In this document: piece by piece, positions 22,543 through 33,877 of the stretch
Layout: every line of letters starts with the position of its first letter
Numbering within the stretch: the stretch's first letter is position 1
DNA from: Rhizophlyctis rosea
Lineage: Eukaryota > Chytridiomycota > Chytridiomycetes > Rhizophlyctidales > Rhizophlyctidaceae
Direction: 5' to 3'
Assembly (NCBI GenBank): GCA_027596075.1
Contig: JADGJC010000031.1
Coordinates: forward strand, 1-64,000
Length of the DNA: 64,000 nucleotides
Program-made: the position numbers and the translations under genes
The notes under the pieces: generated by a model
What the model saw: only the letters and a program-made list of their open reading frames with translations
Databases searched by the model: none
Told to the model about the DNA's origin: nothing

Positions 22543-24692
22543 CTATCGCTTCAAAAATATCCAAATTAAACACCTGATACATCCCATAACCATAACCCCA
22601 CTACCAAACACCAACAAAACCGCAAAAGGCACCAAATTACTCCTCAACACCCCTTGATACAACTCAATCATCTTAATCAACTCCACCTCCAAAAACCCTT
22701 TCACATCCGTCTGCTGCTCCCCCGTCGAACCATCCTTGCTACTACTACTCGCAGCCGCAACCCGCCCCAACAGCGCATCCACATCTGTCGAGTTGAGGTT
22801 TACAATGCTCGAATCATCAACGCGTGGAATGTGCACGCTAAGCCTCGTACGCAGAGCATTAGCAGCTTCCGCAAGCGACTCCAACGTATTCCCCATAATA
22901 CACATCCCAAAAGTCCGCACCGCATCTCGAAGGACAGGAACATCACTCAACGTATCATTCAACACCTCATTAAACCCATTCGTAAACGTCGAAATCGTGT
23001 TATTGATTGCATCAAACGTCCCATTCACCCACCCAAACAATTTATCGTTGATCTCACCCTCCGTGTCGTCGATCTTTGTGTTGATTTCTACCACGTATGG
23101 GTGTGTTGCGTCGACTATTGATTGGTGAACGGCGGAGGAGACGTCGAGTGCTGTTTGGTGGAGGTCTGTTGCTAGTTGCGGGACGAGGGACGCTTGGGCG
23201 TGGGAGAGGAGGGCTAGTTGGAGGGCTATGGCTATTAGACCTGTTAGACCCATGATGAGGCAGAGGAGACTGGGGCGGTGGGAGGTGTAGTTTAGGAACC
23301 ATGTTGCGAGGGATTTGTTGGGACGGGATTTTATGCGGCGGGTTAGGGTGGTGTTGATGCGGGTTGTCATTGGATTCAAGGCGGCGTGGAGGCGTTCGCG
23401 GGCTTGGTGTTCGCAGTCGTCGGTGGTTAGGATTATTGTTGTGGTGGTGTTGGCGGTTTGGATCAGGCGGGCTGTTTGTTGGACGTGGGATTCGAAGCGG
23501 GTGTGTGTGCGGCGGATCATATAGGCGTTGAAAATGACGGCGAGGATGAAGGCTATGATCAGGAGGACTGCACCGATTATGAGGAAGATTGTGAGGGCTT
23601 CTTGGACTTTGTCGACCCACGTGAGGTCCAATTTGTCGGCGCAGAACTTTACGATTGTAGGTTGTGGAGCGGCGATTTGGAACCGGGTCGGGTCGATGAT
23701 GTTGGAAGCGTTCATCGAACCTTCGATCAAATTCTCCAACATAATAAATGGTGTCGAAACAATATCCGATATCTTCTTCTCCACTTCGTCCAACGTCGGC
23801 ACCTTATTTTTTAACCCTTGCAACGTATCCACAAAGTCATGCGGGATCTGAAAATTCAACTTATCCTGCACGCCCGGCAAAGTGAACGTGTTTCCACTTT
23901 GACCAAACAACCCGACAAGAGACGCTCCGGCTTTATCCAAAGCGTTCAACCCGTCGTTCAATGCGCTCTCGATGCTTGCCAGCTGGGTGTTGACGAAACT
24001 GACGACTTGGTCCGCGTACTGACTCACAGCTCCCAAGGCAGCTTGCACCAACGTGTCGAGCACACAGAGCAGCAGTCTTTGGTAGCGGCGTAAAATGAAC
24101 AGAACCAAGAACCTCAACAACTCCACCGCACCAACCAACCCATTACTGATATGCCGTACAACACTCTCGATCCCATTCCTCGTGGCGTTGTTGAGCGCTA
24201 TGGCACTGTAATGCGGCAAAGACACAACGGACGTCGAAGTCGCCTCCAACGCCGTACAGGATGATGACAGGCGGGACTTTGTGGAGTCTGCGACGTTAGA
24301 GAGGGAGCCGAGGAGGAGGAAAAGGGTGGTGAGAGTTAGGACAAGGGATGCGGTGAGGTTTGAGGCGTAGGCGCGGGTTAGTTGGGCGCGGAGGGAGGGG
24401 TAGGGGGAGAGGTGGTCGGTCTCTGGTGGTGTGTGAGAGGGAGTATCTGATGGTGGGGAGGGAGTGCGGGTGGGTTGGGTGCGAGGGAGGGAGTCGTGGA
24501 AGGATATCAGGTGTGGGGTATCGTGGGTGTGCTTTTCGACGTCTTTTTCATCTGTGGGGATGGGATGTTAAAACCTGTGTTGGGAACTTTGTAACAAGTG
24601 ACGACATTTCACATACCTTCGAATCGGTAAAACCGTCTAATGTCATATCTGTTGTCGCCCGTGGACGGGTCTGTACGATTAAAGGATGGCAT
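22543..24692 (-). CDS. PRM1: Plasma membrane fusion protein Prm1
   Basis: Multi-pass membrane protein that promotes plasma-membrane fusion during mating in yeasts and filamentous fungi. Two exons: 24617-24692 (starts MPSFNRTDPSTGDNRYDI) and 22543-24551, with codon Asp split by a 65-base intron; 694 residues, usual for the family. Membrane segments: about 97-115 (SLVLTLTTLFLLL), one near AVELLRFLVLFIL, one at AALTIFLIIGAVLLI-like sequence near 23560, one at LCLIMGLTGLIAIALQLAL, and one at the C-terminus (NLVPFAVLLVFGSGVMV). The conserved extracellular block FGWVNGTFDAINNTISTF, followed by GFNEVLNDTL and RTFGMCIMGN, is the Prm1 signature, with the glycosylation sites and Cys expected there. A/T-poor, ordinary codon use; nothing suggests transfer. 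Confidence 0.92.
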
Positions 24693-25074
24693 GTTTACAG
24701 ATGGTGTTGTCGAACAGAATGAAAATCCTTCTCATAAATTGTGCGCCAGGGGCGTTGAGTGGCATTGTTGTACATATATTGGTGACATTGGCGATTATAG
24801 GCACCATCATCATGCTAATGTTCGACCGTCACCATTAAATCTCGGCCGCTTTGCCGCAACATAGTTCTCAGTCTTTCATTTCCAACTCTTTGACCACTGC
24901 CCTGCCGCAAACCCCATATTTACAAACAAGGGCAACACCACCACCAAGCCGCCAGGGTCTTTGTTCGCCACCACTCAAAGGCACCAGCCACACTGCACCC
25001 GCGCCTCCCAAAACGCGTCCAAGCCACAGGGATCAACGACACGCGTTTCGGGGAAGTCACTTCCTCAAATAACA
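24693..25074. other. Upstream region of PRM1
   Basis: Divergent from the tRNA-like element. No supportable gene. Confidence 0.45.
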
Positions 25075-25177
25075 GGCCTGATAGTATACTTGGTTACTAC
25101 CTACACACACAATGTGTAAAACATATCCGGCGCTTGCGCCGGACGTGAAGTCCCCGGTTCAACTCCGGGTCAGGCCA
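25075..25177 (+). tRNA. tRNA-like Pol III element, anticodon arm not resolved
   Basis: Acceptor stem GGCCTGA pairs perfectly with TCAGGCC at the 3' end, followed by discriminator A. An A-box-like TAGTATACTTGG with a D-arm (GTA/TAC) and a perfect T-arm (CCCGG-TTCAACT-CCGGG, containing the B box GGTTCAACTCC) are present. Between them, TACAC/GTGTA could form an anticodon stem, but the loop lacks U33, and a GC hairpin (CCGGCGC/GCGCCGG, 25127-25142) sits where a long variable arm or intron would be. T7 at 25204-25210 is a likely terminator. Could be an intron-bearing tRNA I cannot fold, a tRNA pseudogene, or the head of a tRNA-derived SINE. Confidence 0.55.
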
Positions 25178-25237
25178 CTACCCAATCCTGGGTGTAGAAT
25201 ACATTTTTTTCCTTTTTCAACAATTTGACTGCAGAGG

Positions 25238-25356
25238 GCAGGTGGGTCTGAGCCGATTTGTTGCCTTCCCGGAGGGGATTTATGGATGCCACACCCCTCT
25301 GCAGGTGGGTCTGAGCCGATTTGTTGCCTTCCCGGAGGGGATTTATGGATGCCACA
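25238..25356 (+). repeat. Two-copy tandem duplication, 56-base unit at 63-base period, flanked by an inverted repeat
   Basis: The 56 bases from 25238 (starting GCAGGTGGGTCTGAGCC, ending GGATGCCACA) recur without visible change from 25301. CTGCAGAGGG at 25230-25239 and its reverse complement CCCTCTGCAG at 25295-25304 bracket the first copy. Lies 60 bases downstream of the tRNA-like element. Confidence 0.85.
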
Positions 25357-25874
25357 AGAACGGACATCGGTAGAGGAGATAAGGTGTCACCGTGGTTCTA
25401 TTGGAGTCGTGATGACAGATGTCGACGGTTCCGGGGCGTTGAGACGGATAGGTATCTTGTTCCATGCGCTCAGCCGTAAACTACAATCGATTGACAACCA
25501 AAAGTACGCAGCATGTCAGGTTCCGTGCAAAGAACATGTCACTCCACGAATGGCAATTTGAGAGCAACAATTGATTGGTCATGACACTTGTTTTCTTTCA
25601 CTGAATTGCAAGCTCCAGACAAATTGTGTGCATGGCTCTCCCCTTGCAGATTTATCAAATCGGAGCTTGCGCTCATTAATTAACATGATTCTCTTCCGGG
25701 CATCAGGGCGCTCAAGTTTACAGAAATAACATACAATTGACGACAAACATCAAGGGTTTCGAATGTACAGCATGTCGCCCAAAAACCTCAAATTTCCTTC
25801 CAGATACAGATTTGTTGACCCCCCTACATCCCCGTAAACTTCTGTGACCATTAACATACAGCCTGGCTTTCATC
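25357..25874. other. Convergent/downstream region
   Basis: Downstream of the duplication and of the repeat-protein stop codon; no feature supported. Confidence 0.45.
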
Positions 25875-27146
25875 TCACGCATGCCCATCTCCATCCTGTC
25901 CTCCCTCTTCATCCCCTCCACCCTCCGCATCAATCATCTCCCTCAACCAGCACCCACAGTCCCTCCACCACTTGGCAACCTCCTCACTGACCCCCTCCTC
26001 AACATCCTCCTCCATCCTCGCCACCATCCCCCTCGTTCCCTCCGTAAACTTCATCTCCAACCCATTTCTCCTCCACCACCGCAACACCTCCGCCAACCTC
26101 TCCCTCCCAGCAGCTGAGTCACTGGCCCACCGAACCAGCTCTTCCAACCCCTTCCCGCTATACTTCACTTCCAACCCACTCCCCAACCACCAATCCAACA
26201 TGTCACTTTTCTCGCTTGAGCAGGCGCGGTCGAAGGCGACAGTGGTGTATTTGAGTGGGAGGCCGCTGTGGAGCCACCAGTTCAGGGATGGGATCTGGCG
26301 GAGTTCGCTGGCGCCTTCCATTGCGTGGGAGGTGTATTTGAGTTCGAGCCCACTGGTTTTCCACCATTCTAGGATAGAAATTCTACCCTGTGTGCTTGCC
26401 CAATCTATTGCGTTATTGGTGTACCGGAGTTCTTTGCCGCTTTGAGCCCACCAGTCTAGAGATGATACCTGTCCTGCATCCGAGGCATAGTCGATTGCTC
26501 CGGAGGTGTATTTGAATTCTAGGCCGGAGGTTGCCCACCAGGTTAGGACGTTGGTGTGGCCGTTTTCGGATGCGGCATCTGCGCAGGTTTCGTCGTATTT
26601 GAGTGGGAGAGAGGATTGGAGCCACCATGTTAGGGAGGAGGTAACGCCTAGTTCGCTTGCGGCAGATAGGGCTTGGGATGTGTATTGGAGTTCGAGACCA
26701 GAGTTTTTCCACCAGTCTAAGACGGCTAGTTCACCGTTTTTGGTTGCTCTGTTGATGGCGCCCGCGGTGTACTTCAATTCTAGCCCGCTTTGTTTCCACC
26801 ATTCTAGAACGGCCGTGTGACCGAGTGCGGAAGCTATGTCCATTGCTTTGGGGAGGTAGGTTAGTCGGCGGGTGGAAGGTTTTTTGCGGTGCCAGGATAA
26901 CCACCAGTCAAGGAGGTCAGTCTGACCTTTGACGGAGGCGCGGGTGAGGTTGGTATAGTGGAGGTGGGGGAGTATAGCGTCGCGGAGGTGGGGGTATTCG
27001 TAGGCGGCATTTAAAATAACGCCCAAGTGAAAGGCTTTTGTAAGGTCGACGTAGAGGAAAATTTCGGCGAGGATTTCAAGGGGGAGGGTTAGGGTAAGCA
27101 ATTCTTTCTTCATTTCTGGAGACTGCGACCCAGATGAGATAGACAT
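25875..27146 (-). CDS. F-box-like protein with ten 29-residue WW-containing repeats
   Basis: Single-exon gene, 423 residues, ATG at 27144-27146. N-terminus (LTLPLEILAEIFLYVDLTKAF) resembles the first helices of an F-box, so a role as ubiquitin-ligase adaptor is a guess. From about residue 75 a repeat of almost exactly 29 residues runs about ten times, pattern AIxxASxxGxxxxLxWWxxS then GLxLKYT; copies differ at many positions, the WW and GL-LKYT core is kept. The unit looks like a shortened, derived ankyrin hairpin. Such repeats are typical of expanded families in early-diverging fungi and amoebae, from general knowledge. The acidic C-terminus (EGGGDEEGGQDGDGHA) is probably disordered. Confidence 0.75.
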   Translation of the reverse strand: MSISSGSQSPEMKKELLTLTLPLEILAEIFLYVDLTKAFHLGVILNAAYEYPHLRDAILPHLHYTNLTRASVKGQTDLLDWWLSWHRKKPSTRRLTYLPKAMDIASALGHTAVLEWWKQSGLELKYTAGAINRATKNGELAVLDWWKNSGLELQYTSQALSAASELGVTSSLTWWLQSSLPLKYDETCADAASENGHTNVLTWWATSGLEFKYTSGAIDYASDAGQVSSLDWWAQSGKELRYTNNAIDWASTQGRISILEWWKTSGLELKYTSHAMEGASELRQIPSLNWWLHSGLPLKYTTVAFDRACSSEKSDMLDWWLGSGLEVKYSGKGLEELVRWASDSAAGRERLAEVLRWWRRNGLEMKFTEGTRGMVARMEEDVEEGVSEEVAKWWRDCGCWLREMIDAEGGGDEEGGQDGDGHA

Positions 27147-27447
27147 GTTTCTGACAATAACAGGTGATTAATGTCGATACGGCACCCACTGACACCAGTA
27201 GTTGGTTGCTTTCGGGTTTGAAATTTCGGGTTACATAGAAAGTTGGAAGGACAAAAACGCTAGCGATAAGAGGGGGAACCCTGGTTCCAAAATGTTATTT
27301 TTGGACACCATGTGATCAGTAGGTAATCGCGCTTTGCGACTGCGCCACAACGACGTTTGATAAACAAAGCTCGACATCCTCACATCCTTTTCCCCTCCAT
27401 CCCCCTCTCCACCTTCCTTCCATCTGCTCCTTGACAACTTCGACAAA

Positions 27448-28680
<1,233 letters not shown>

Positions 28681-29043
28681 TGTGCCGTCAATGGGATTGT
28701 ATTTAGGAGCAAGGGTAGTATCGTCGAATAATGAAACCTTGTGTGGCGTATCTTGTTGTTTACTAAGACATTCCGATACAAATGCCGCATGATAATATGA
28801 GTCGCTTCTGGCTAGGAGGTTACTTTTCGAGGGTTGTTTATAGTTGTTTATACATGGAATATTGTGGAGAATTAATGTACAAAGGGGCAATTAGGGCGGA
28901 TTAGATATAAATTACGATTTTAGGGTGTGGTATGGAAGCTATCTAAATAATAGGGGAGTGGGACTACATTAGCCGTCACTATATTATCTGGAAACTATTG
29001 CTATCTGGTAGCGGTTTTGGAGCAAGCGGCAGATAGCTAATGT
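28681..29043. other. Convergent 3' region
   Basis: A/T-rich stretch between FUR1 (+) and the small membrane protein (-); presumably both 3' UTRs. No gene. Confidence 0.5.
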
Positions 29044-29271
29044 TTACGCAGGTGGAGCACCCTCTGAGCCTGGCTTGCGTGGTGGAGCATGCGTAGGGTG
29101 AGCAACAGAAGGCGACCCTGCCGCCGCGGCGGGTGAGGGATGTTGTATTTGGGGTTTCCGTTGGGAAGGACTAACAGCCGGTGCTGCGACAGTGTAAATT
29201 GCGAGGCAGGCGACGGACACCATCAGTCCTACCGTGAAGCGGGATTTCTGCTTGTGCGAGAGGTTGAACAT
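29044..29271 (-). CDS. Small single-pass membrane protein
   Basis: Not recognised. Single exon of 75 residues from ATG 29269-29271. Residues 13-33 (FTVGLMVSVACLAIYTVAA) are a clear hydrophobic helix after a basic N-terminus (MFNLSHKQKSR), giving the look of a small mitochondrial inner-membrane or ER protein. The rest is Pro/Ala/Ser-rich and disordered. Divergent from ATM1, sharing about 400 bases of upstream sequence. Confidence 0.5.
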   Translation of the reverse strand: MFNLSHKQKSRFTVGLMVSVACLAIYTVAAPAVSPSQRKPQIQHPSPAAAAGSPSVAHPTHAPPRKPGSEGAPPA

Positions 29272-29674
29272 TTGGTGGCGGTTTGGGTGGGGGAGGACAT
29301 TGGTGGTGAAAGAGGTTAGACGCTATGATATTGATTGTGGGAGAAGGGCAGGTGGTTGAATGAACATTGCGAGATGGGTTTTTTGCATGGTTTGGTGGGC
29401 GAAATGTTGAACGGAAAGGAAGACGGTGCGGGTGAGTCAGATAGCATCAGGGCTTTGTGTTACCCGGGCCGGAATCGCGAATCCACATCACACCGTTCGC
29501 GATTTCAATTCCATTTGTCTATTGTTAAAAATAGCTGCCCTTCCTGCTCCTACTATCATCACGGCAGGCGGTCCATAGAAACTAGACTGGGGCAAGGCCC
29601 ATAAGAGCAGGGTGAATCTCGGCAGGGAGTGTATTTCACGCTCCATCAATTTTCATCGTTATTTCGCGGGAAAC

Positions 29675-32046
29675 ATGCCCATGTGGCGGCTCGCGTTTGG
29701 TGCCTTGAATAGGCCGCCAATAAGGTCGCTTTTATCGCAGGTGAGTACCCAGAGGAAACACTTTGCTGCCGATCACTTATTGACGAGGCGGAGTGTCTGC
29801 AATACAGACGCCGCACCGCTCGGAGCTCTTCCACTTTCGATACACGGTGACTAGATCACCTTTAGCAGTAAGTATCTATCCGGCATATTCAGAGTTGATA
29901 TGCAAAACGAGAGTTTAATGACGGTGAATTTGATTCTATATAGCTTAGAACACATGAGTCTCACAGCACGCCTTTCGTCCGCTTCTCCGCATCCCAATCC
30001 TCCTCGCCCACATCTAACAAACAATCCCCTGTCCCACCGCCTCCCGCAACCGTCGAACCTCCTAAACTCGCCACAACATCCCTACCGCAAAGAACAACTC
30101 CCTACCCCGAATCCGGCACATGGGCAGCCGACTGGTTGATTATAAAGGAACTCTCGAGCTACCTCTGGCCCAAAGGCGAATGGGGCATCAAAACCCGCGT
30201 AGTCATCGCCGTCTCCCTTCTAATAGGCGGAAAACTCCTCAACGTCAACGTTCCCGTAATATTCAAGCTGATCGTTGACGCCCTCAACGTCGAACCCGCT
30301 GCCGGCGCATCCGTCATGACCGTCGCCGGTACCGTCCTAATAGGCTACGGCGCCGCCCGATTGGGCTCGTCACTGTTCCAGGAACTCCGTAACGCGATAT
30401 TCGGCAGAGTAGCACAACGCGCCATCCGATCCGCTGCACGTAACATCTTCTACCACCTCCAGAACCTCGACCTCTCCTTCCACCTCTCGCGCCAAACGGG
30501 CGGTCTAGTCCGCGCCATTGATCGGGGCACAAAGGGAATAAACCAGATCCTCCTGTCGATGGTCTTCCACGTCGTTCCCACAGCATTGGAAATCTCCCTC
30601 GTGTGCGGAATATTGACATACAGTTTCGGCGCGTCGTACGCGGGAGTGGCTCTCCTCACCCTCACCGCTTACTCAGCGTTCACTTTTACAACGACGGCAT
30701 GGCGGACTAAATTCCGGAAACAGATGAACATGGCGGATAACGAGGCGGCCACAACAGCAACGGATTCGCTGTTAAACTTTGAGGCTGTCAAATACTTCAA
30801 CAACGAGAAGCACGAGATGAGGCGGTACGATCGGGCATTAGAAAAGTACGAACAAGCGGCCATCAAGACCGCAACAAGTCTAGCTTTTTTGAACGCGGGG
30901 CAAAACGCGATTTTCTCAGTTGCGTTGACGGCCATGATGTGGATGGCTAGTTCGGGAATTGTGGGTGGTGCATTGACGGTCGGGGATTTAGTGATGATCA
31001 ACGGACTGGTGTTCCAGCTTTCGATGCCTCTTAACTTTTTGGGAACGGTGTATCGGGAGACGAGACAGAGTCTTATTGATATGGATACGATGTTTCGGTT
31101 GCAGCATGTTGAGAGTCGGATTGTGAACGGGCCTGAGGCGAAGCCGTTAGAGTTGCATGGTGGTGGGGAGATCAAGTTTGATAATGTCACGTTTGGGTAC
31201 GTTGAAGGCCGACCAATCCTAAATAACGTCAGTTTCACCGTTCCCGCGGGGAAATCCGTCGCGTTCGTCGGTCCCTCGGGATGTGGCAAATCCACTATTC
31301 TCCGCCTCCTTTTCCGTTCTTTTGACCCAACGTCCGGCACCATCTCGATCGACAACCAACCTCTTCGATCTATTACGCTCGAATCACTTCGTGAATCGCT
31401 GGGCGTTGTACCGCAGGACACGATATTGTTTAATCAGACGATTCATTATAATATTGCATATGGGAGGTTGGATGCGAGTGAGGAGGAGATTGTTGATGCT
31501 GCAAAGAGGGCGCAGATCCATGATGTTATTGTTGGGAGGTTTGCGGAGGGGTATGGGACGAAGGTTGGGGAGAGGGGGTTGATGATTAGTGGGGGGGAGA
31601 AGCAGAGGGTGCAATTGGCTAGAGCGTTTTTGAAGGTACGTTGAAGAAGGATGTTTGTGATTTGGATCTGATTGTTGCTGCTCGTGTTTCGAACCCTGTG
31701 CTAAATCAATCCTCAACAACAGGACCCACCAATCCTCATGTTCGACGAAGCGACCTCAGCACTAGACCAAGCGACCGAAACCGCCATATCAGCAACAATC
31801 AAAGAGTTCCTCACCACGCCTCGGAAGACTCATCCCCACAACCCTTCTATACCTTCCACGACGACGTCGCGAACAGCAATATTCATCGCACATCGGTTGT
31901 CGACTATTATGGATTGCGATTTGATTATTGTGTTGAGGGAGGGTGGGGTGGTTGAGCAGGGGAGTCATGCGGAGCTTTTGGCGCAAGGGGGGTTGTATGC
32001 TAGTATGTGGAGGGTGCAGCAGGGGGAGGAGGTTTTGGAGGGTTAG
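29675..32046 (+). CDS. ATM1: Mitochondrial half-size ABC transporter of the ATM1/ABCB7 family
   Basis: Inner-membrane exporter of a sulfur-containing compound needed for cytosolic Fe-S proteins. The first exon probably starts at 29675 (MPMWRLAFGALNRPPIRSLL, a good presequence); its 3' end and the acceptor before about 29965 are not settled. The main exon runs to 31635 and the last is 31723-32046. The transmembrane region spans roughly 30140-31100, with the family-typical LNFEAVKYFNNEKHE. The nucleotide-binding domain has Walker A GPSGCGKST, Q-loop VVPQDTILFNQTI, signature ISGGEKQR, Walker B ILMFDEATSALD and H-loop IFIAHRLST. The 87-base intron (31636-31722) sits between signature and Walker B. 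An insert (TPRKTHPHNPSIPSTTTS) between Walker B and the H-loop is longer than usual. Confidence 0.93.
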
Positions 32047-32201
32047 ATGTTGGGGTAGAGGGGTGTAGATATGTAGGGTAGATAGAGGATTAGGGTAGTG
32101 TAGGATAGGATGTAGATTTTTTGATTGTTTCGTCGTGTTTTTGCCGTATTTTAAACCTCATGTAGGAACATTGGAAACTGGGCACAATTCATGGTGGAAA
32201 A

Positions 32202-32282
32202 GGCCGAATAGCAAAGTGGTTACTACGTCAGGTTTAGGCCCTGATCTCTTAGGGGGCGTGGGTTCGAACCCCACTTCGGTCA
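32202..32282 (+). tRNA. tRNA-Leu(TAG)
   Basis: 81 bases plus no encoded CCA. Acceptor GGCCGAA/TTCGGTC, D-arm GCA...TAC with AGTGGTTA loop, anticodon stem TCAGG/CCTGA with loop TTTAGGC (anticodon TAG), class II variable arm, T-arm GTGGG-TTCGAAC-CCCAC, discriminator A. Everything fits leucine; no intron. Confidence 0.93.
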
Positions 32283-32809
32283 TTAATCTTATGTATCTTC
32301 GATGCAGACACCTCTGCCAAAACCTTTTGCAACCGATTTCAAAATGCAAAATGTAAAATTTGAAAGCTTTACAGAGTTCACACGTTCATGACAGTCCATG
32401 CAGGAAAGATTGAAAAGGCGGTAAGACAATTTGCTGCGCCTGCTGCGCAGTGGCGGGTAAATCTTGGTGGCACAATCGCCATGGCTCCGACTCCAACGGC
32501 ACACCCATCCAGAATCTCGGCATGGGGCGCTGGTGTCACCGCCCCGCCACCTTCTCGAATTGACAGTGTTCTTTTGAGGAAGGAATAGGTTCCATAAGAA
32601 CGTTCTCTGTCGTACAGTGGAAAAGCCTCCAACCCAGCCTTGCGTTTCGAGTTCCGCCTCCTCTGGAAGTTTGGACCTCTGCGGCCTCGACGCATGACGC
32701 CATCTCCAATTCCCCGAATGGTTGATGGGGGCGAAAGGGGGAGGCGGATGCGTTGCTCCGGCGCCTCTGAAGTTGAAGGCGCGGATAGGGCCACAGCGGC
32801 TCGAAAAGC
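32283..32809. other. Upstream region of the His-tailed gene
   Basis: A 188-residue minus-strand frame covers it but overlaps the TATA element and has no recognisable content; treated as noncoding. Confidence 0.4.
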
Positions 32810-32817
32810 TATATAAA
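32810..32817 (+). promoter_or_regulatory. TATA box of the His-tailed small protein gene
   Basis: TATATAAA lies 111 bases before the ATG at 32928, in otherwise GC-rich sequence. It is the clearest TATA box in the window and suggests strong or regulated expression. Confidence 0.6.
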
Positions 32818-32927
32818 CCCGACGGGGTCTCAAACCTCTCCATTGCCGTTTTCAAAGTCTCTTGTTAAAAGGCATCCCACAACACCTCACTCTACAAGAA
32901 CCTCCTCCCAAAAAAAGACAACCTACA

Positions 32928-33361
32928 ATGTCCGGCTTCGTCCAACAATTCGAGAACGCTTTCACTGCTGGTGGGAACTACGAGGGTGAGAAGGTACCGT
33001 ACTCGATGTTGACAAAAGTTCCTGCTCCTTACCACCCAAAAGATGACCAAGGAACCCAAGTTGCTGACGTTCTCCCTTCCAGATCCTAGCCGGAATCGGC
33101 GGCGCCGTCGCAGTCGCCGGCGCAGGTTACCTCGGCTATGAGGAATGGTTGAAGCACCACCAGAAGCCGCACTCTGAGCAGGCTGTGCAGGAGTTCCAGA
33201 GTCAGGTGCAGCCTGGGTACGTTGGAAGTCATTAACTTACTGTTCGTGGATCACTCAAATATGATCATAGGTTTGAAAATGACCCAGCCTACCAAGCGAA
33301 GTACGCTGACCACCCCAACCCGCCGCACAAGCGTCACCACCACCATCACCAGAACCAGTAG
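32928..33361 (+). CDS. Small soluble protein with Gly/Ala helix and penta-His tail
   Basis: Three exons (32928-32993, 33083-33216, 33271-33361) close in phase: 96 residues. No certain family. The middle exon begins with a Gly/Ala-rich ILAGIGGAVAVAGAGYLGY stretch (glycine-zipper-like), then an EEWLKHHQKPHSEQ segment that faintly recalls fungal CipC/DUF3759 stress proteins; the match is too weak to name it. The C-terminus carries HPNPPHK followed by five His, a natural metal-binding tail. TATA box upstream suggests an inducible gene. Confidence 0.72.
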
Positions 33362-33877
33362 TTGTTTGTGAGGGGTGGTGCCTGATTGGAGGTTGCTGAT
33401 GTTGTAGATATGGGTGCCTATAATGCATACGACTGATTCGGAGGCTACGTACTATTTAGCGAAATGGGTAATCTTGGTCTAGTTCTTTCCCATCATATGG
33501 CATAAATTCCTCAATGGGACACATACGATTTCCGCCGTCAATGTAGCCATTCCCATACCGTATGCGACAGTAGAACGTCACGAGAGCTCCAGAGGATACC
33601 CAATCCGAGATTCCACGAATCCAACGGGCTCAAGCGATCAGACACCCCGTATATCGTATGAAGCCCAGAAAGACAACAAAAAGAACAAACATCAGCATCA
33701 GAAAAGAAACTACAACAAAACTATATAAAATGAAAAACAAAACGAAAACAATGAACCGGTATTCAACTGCCAAAAAAAAGAAACAGCGGAAACTTGGGTA
33801 TATACAAAAGGAACTGACAGCAGACAGCGCAAAATGTAGCAGAGCGCGCGCGCGCGAATCCGGTCTATGTGCATTCT
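33362..33877. other. Convergent 3' region
   Basis: Between the His-tailed gene (+) and the Yippee gene (-). Contains a (CG)n run at 33844-33857. No gene. Confidence 0.45.

Noticed and set aside
25230..25360. CRISPR-like direct repeats
   Set aside because: Only two copies, 56-base units with a 7-base gap, in a fungal genome; a tandem duplication, not an array.
32289..32855. 188-residue minus-strand frame
   Set aside because: Overlaps the TATA box and start region of the His-tailed gene, uses a non-ATG start, no family signal.
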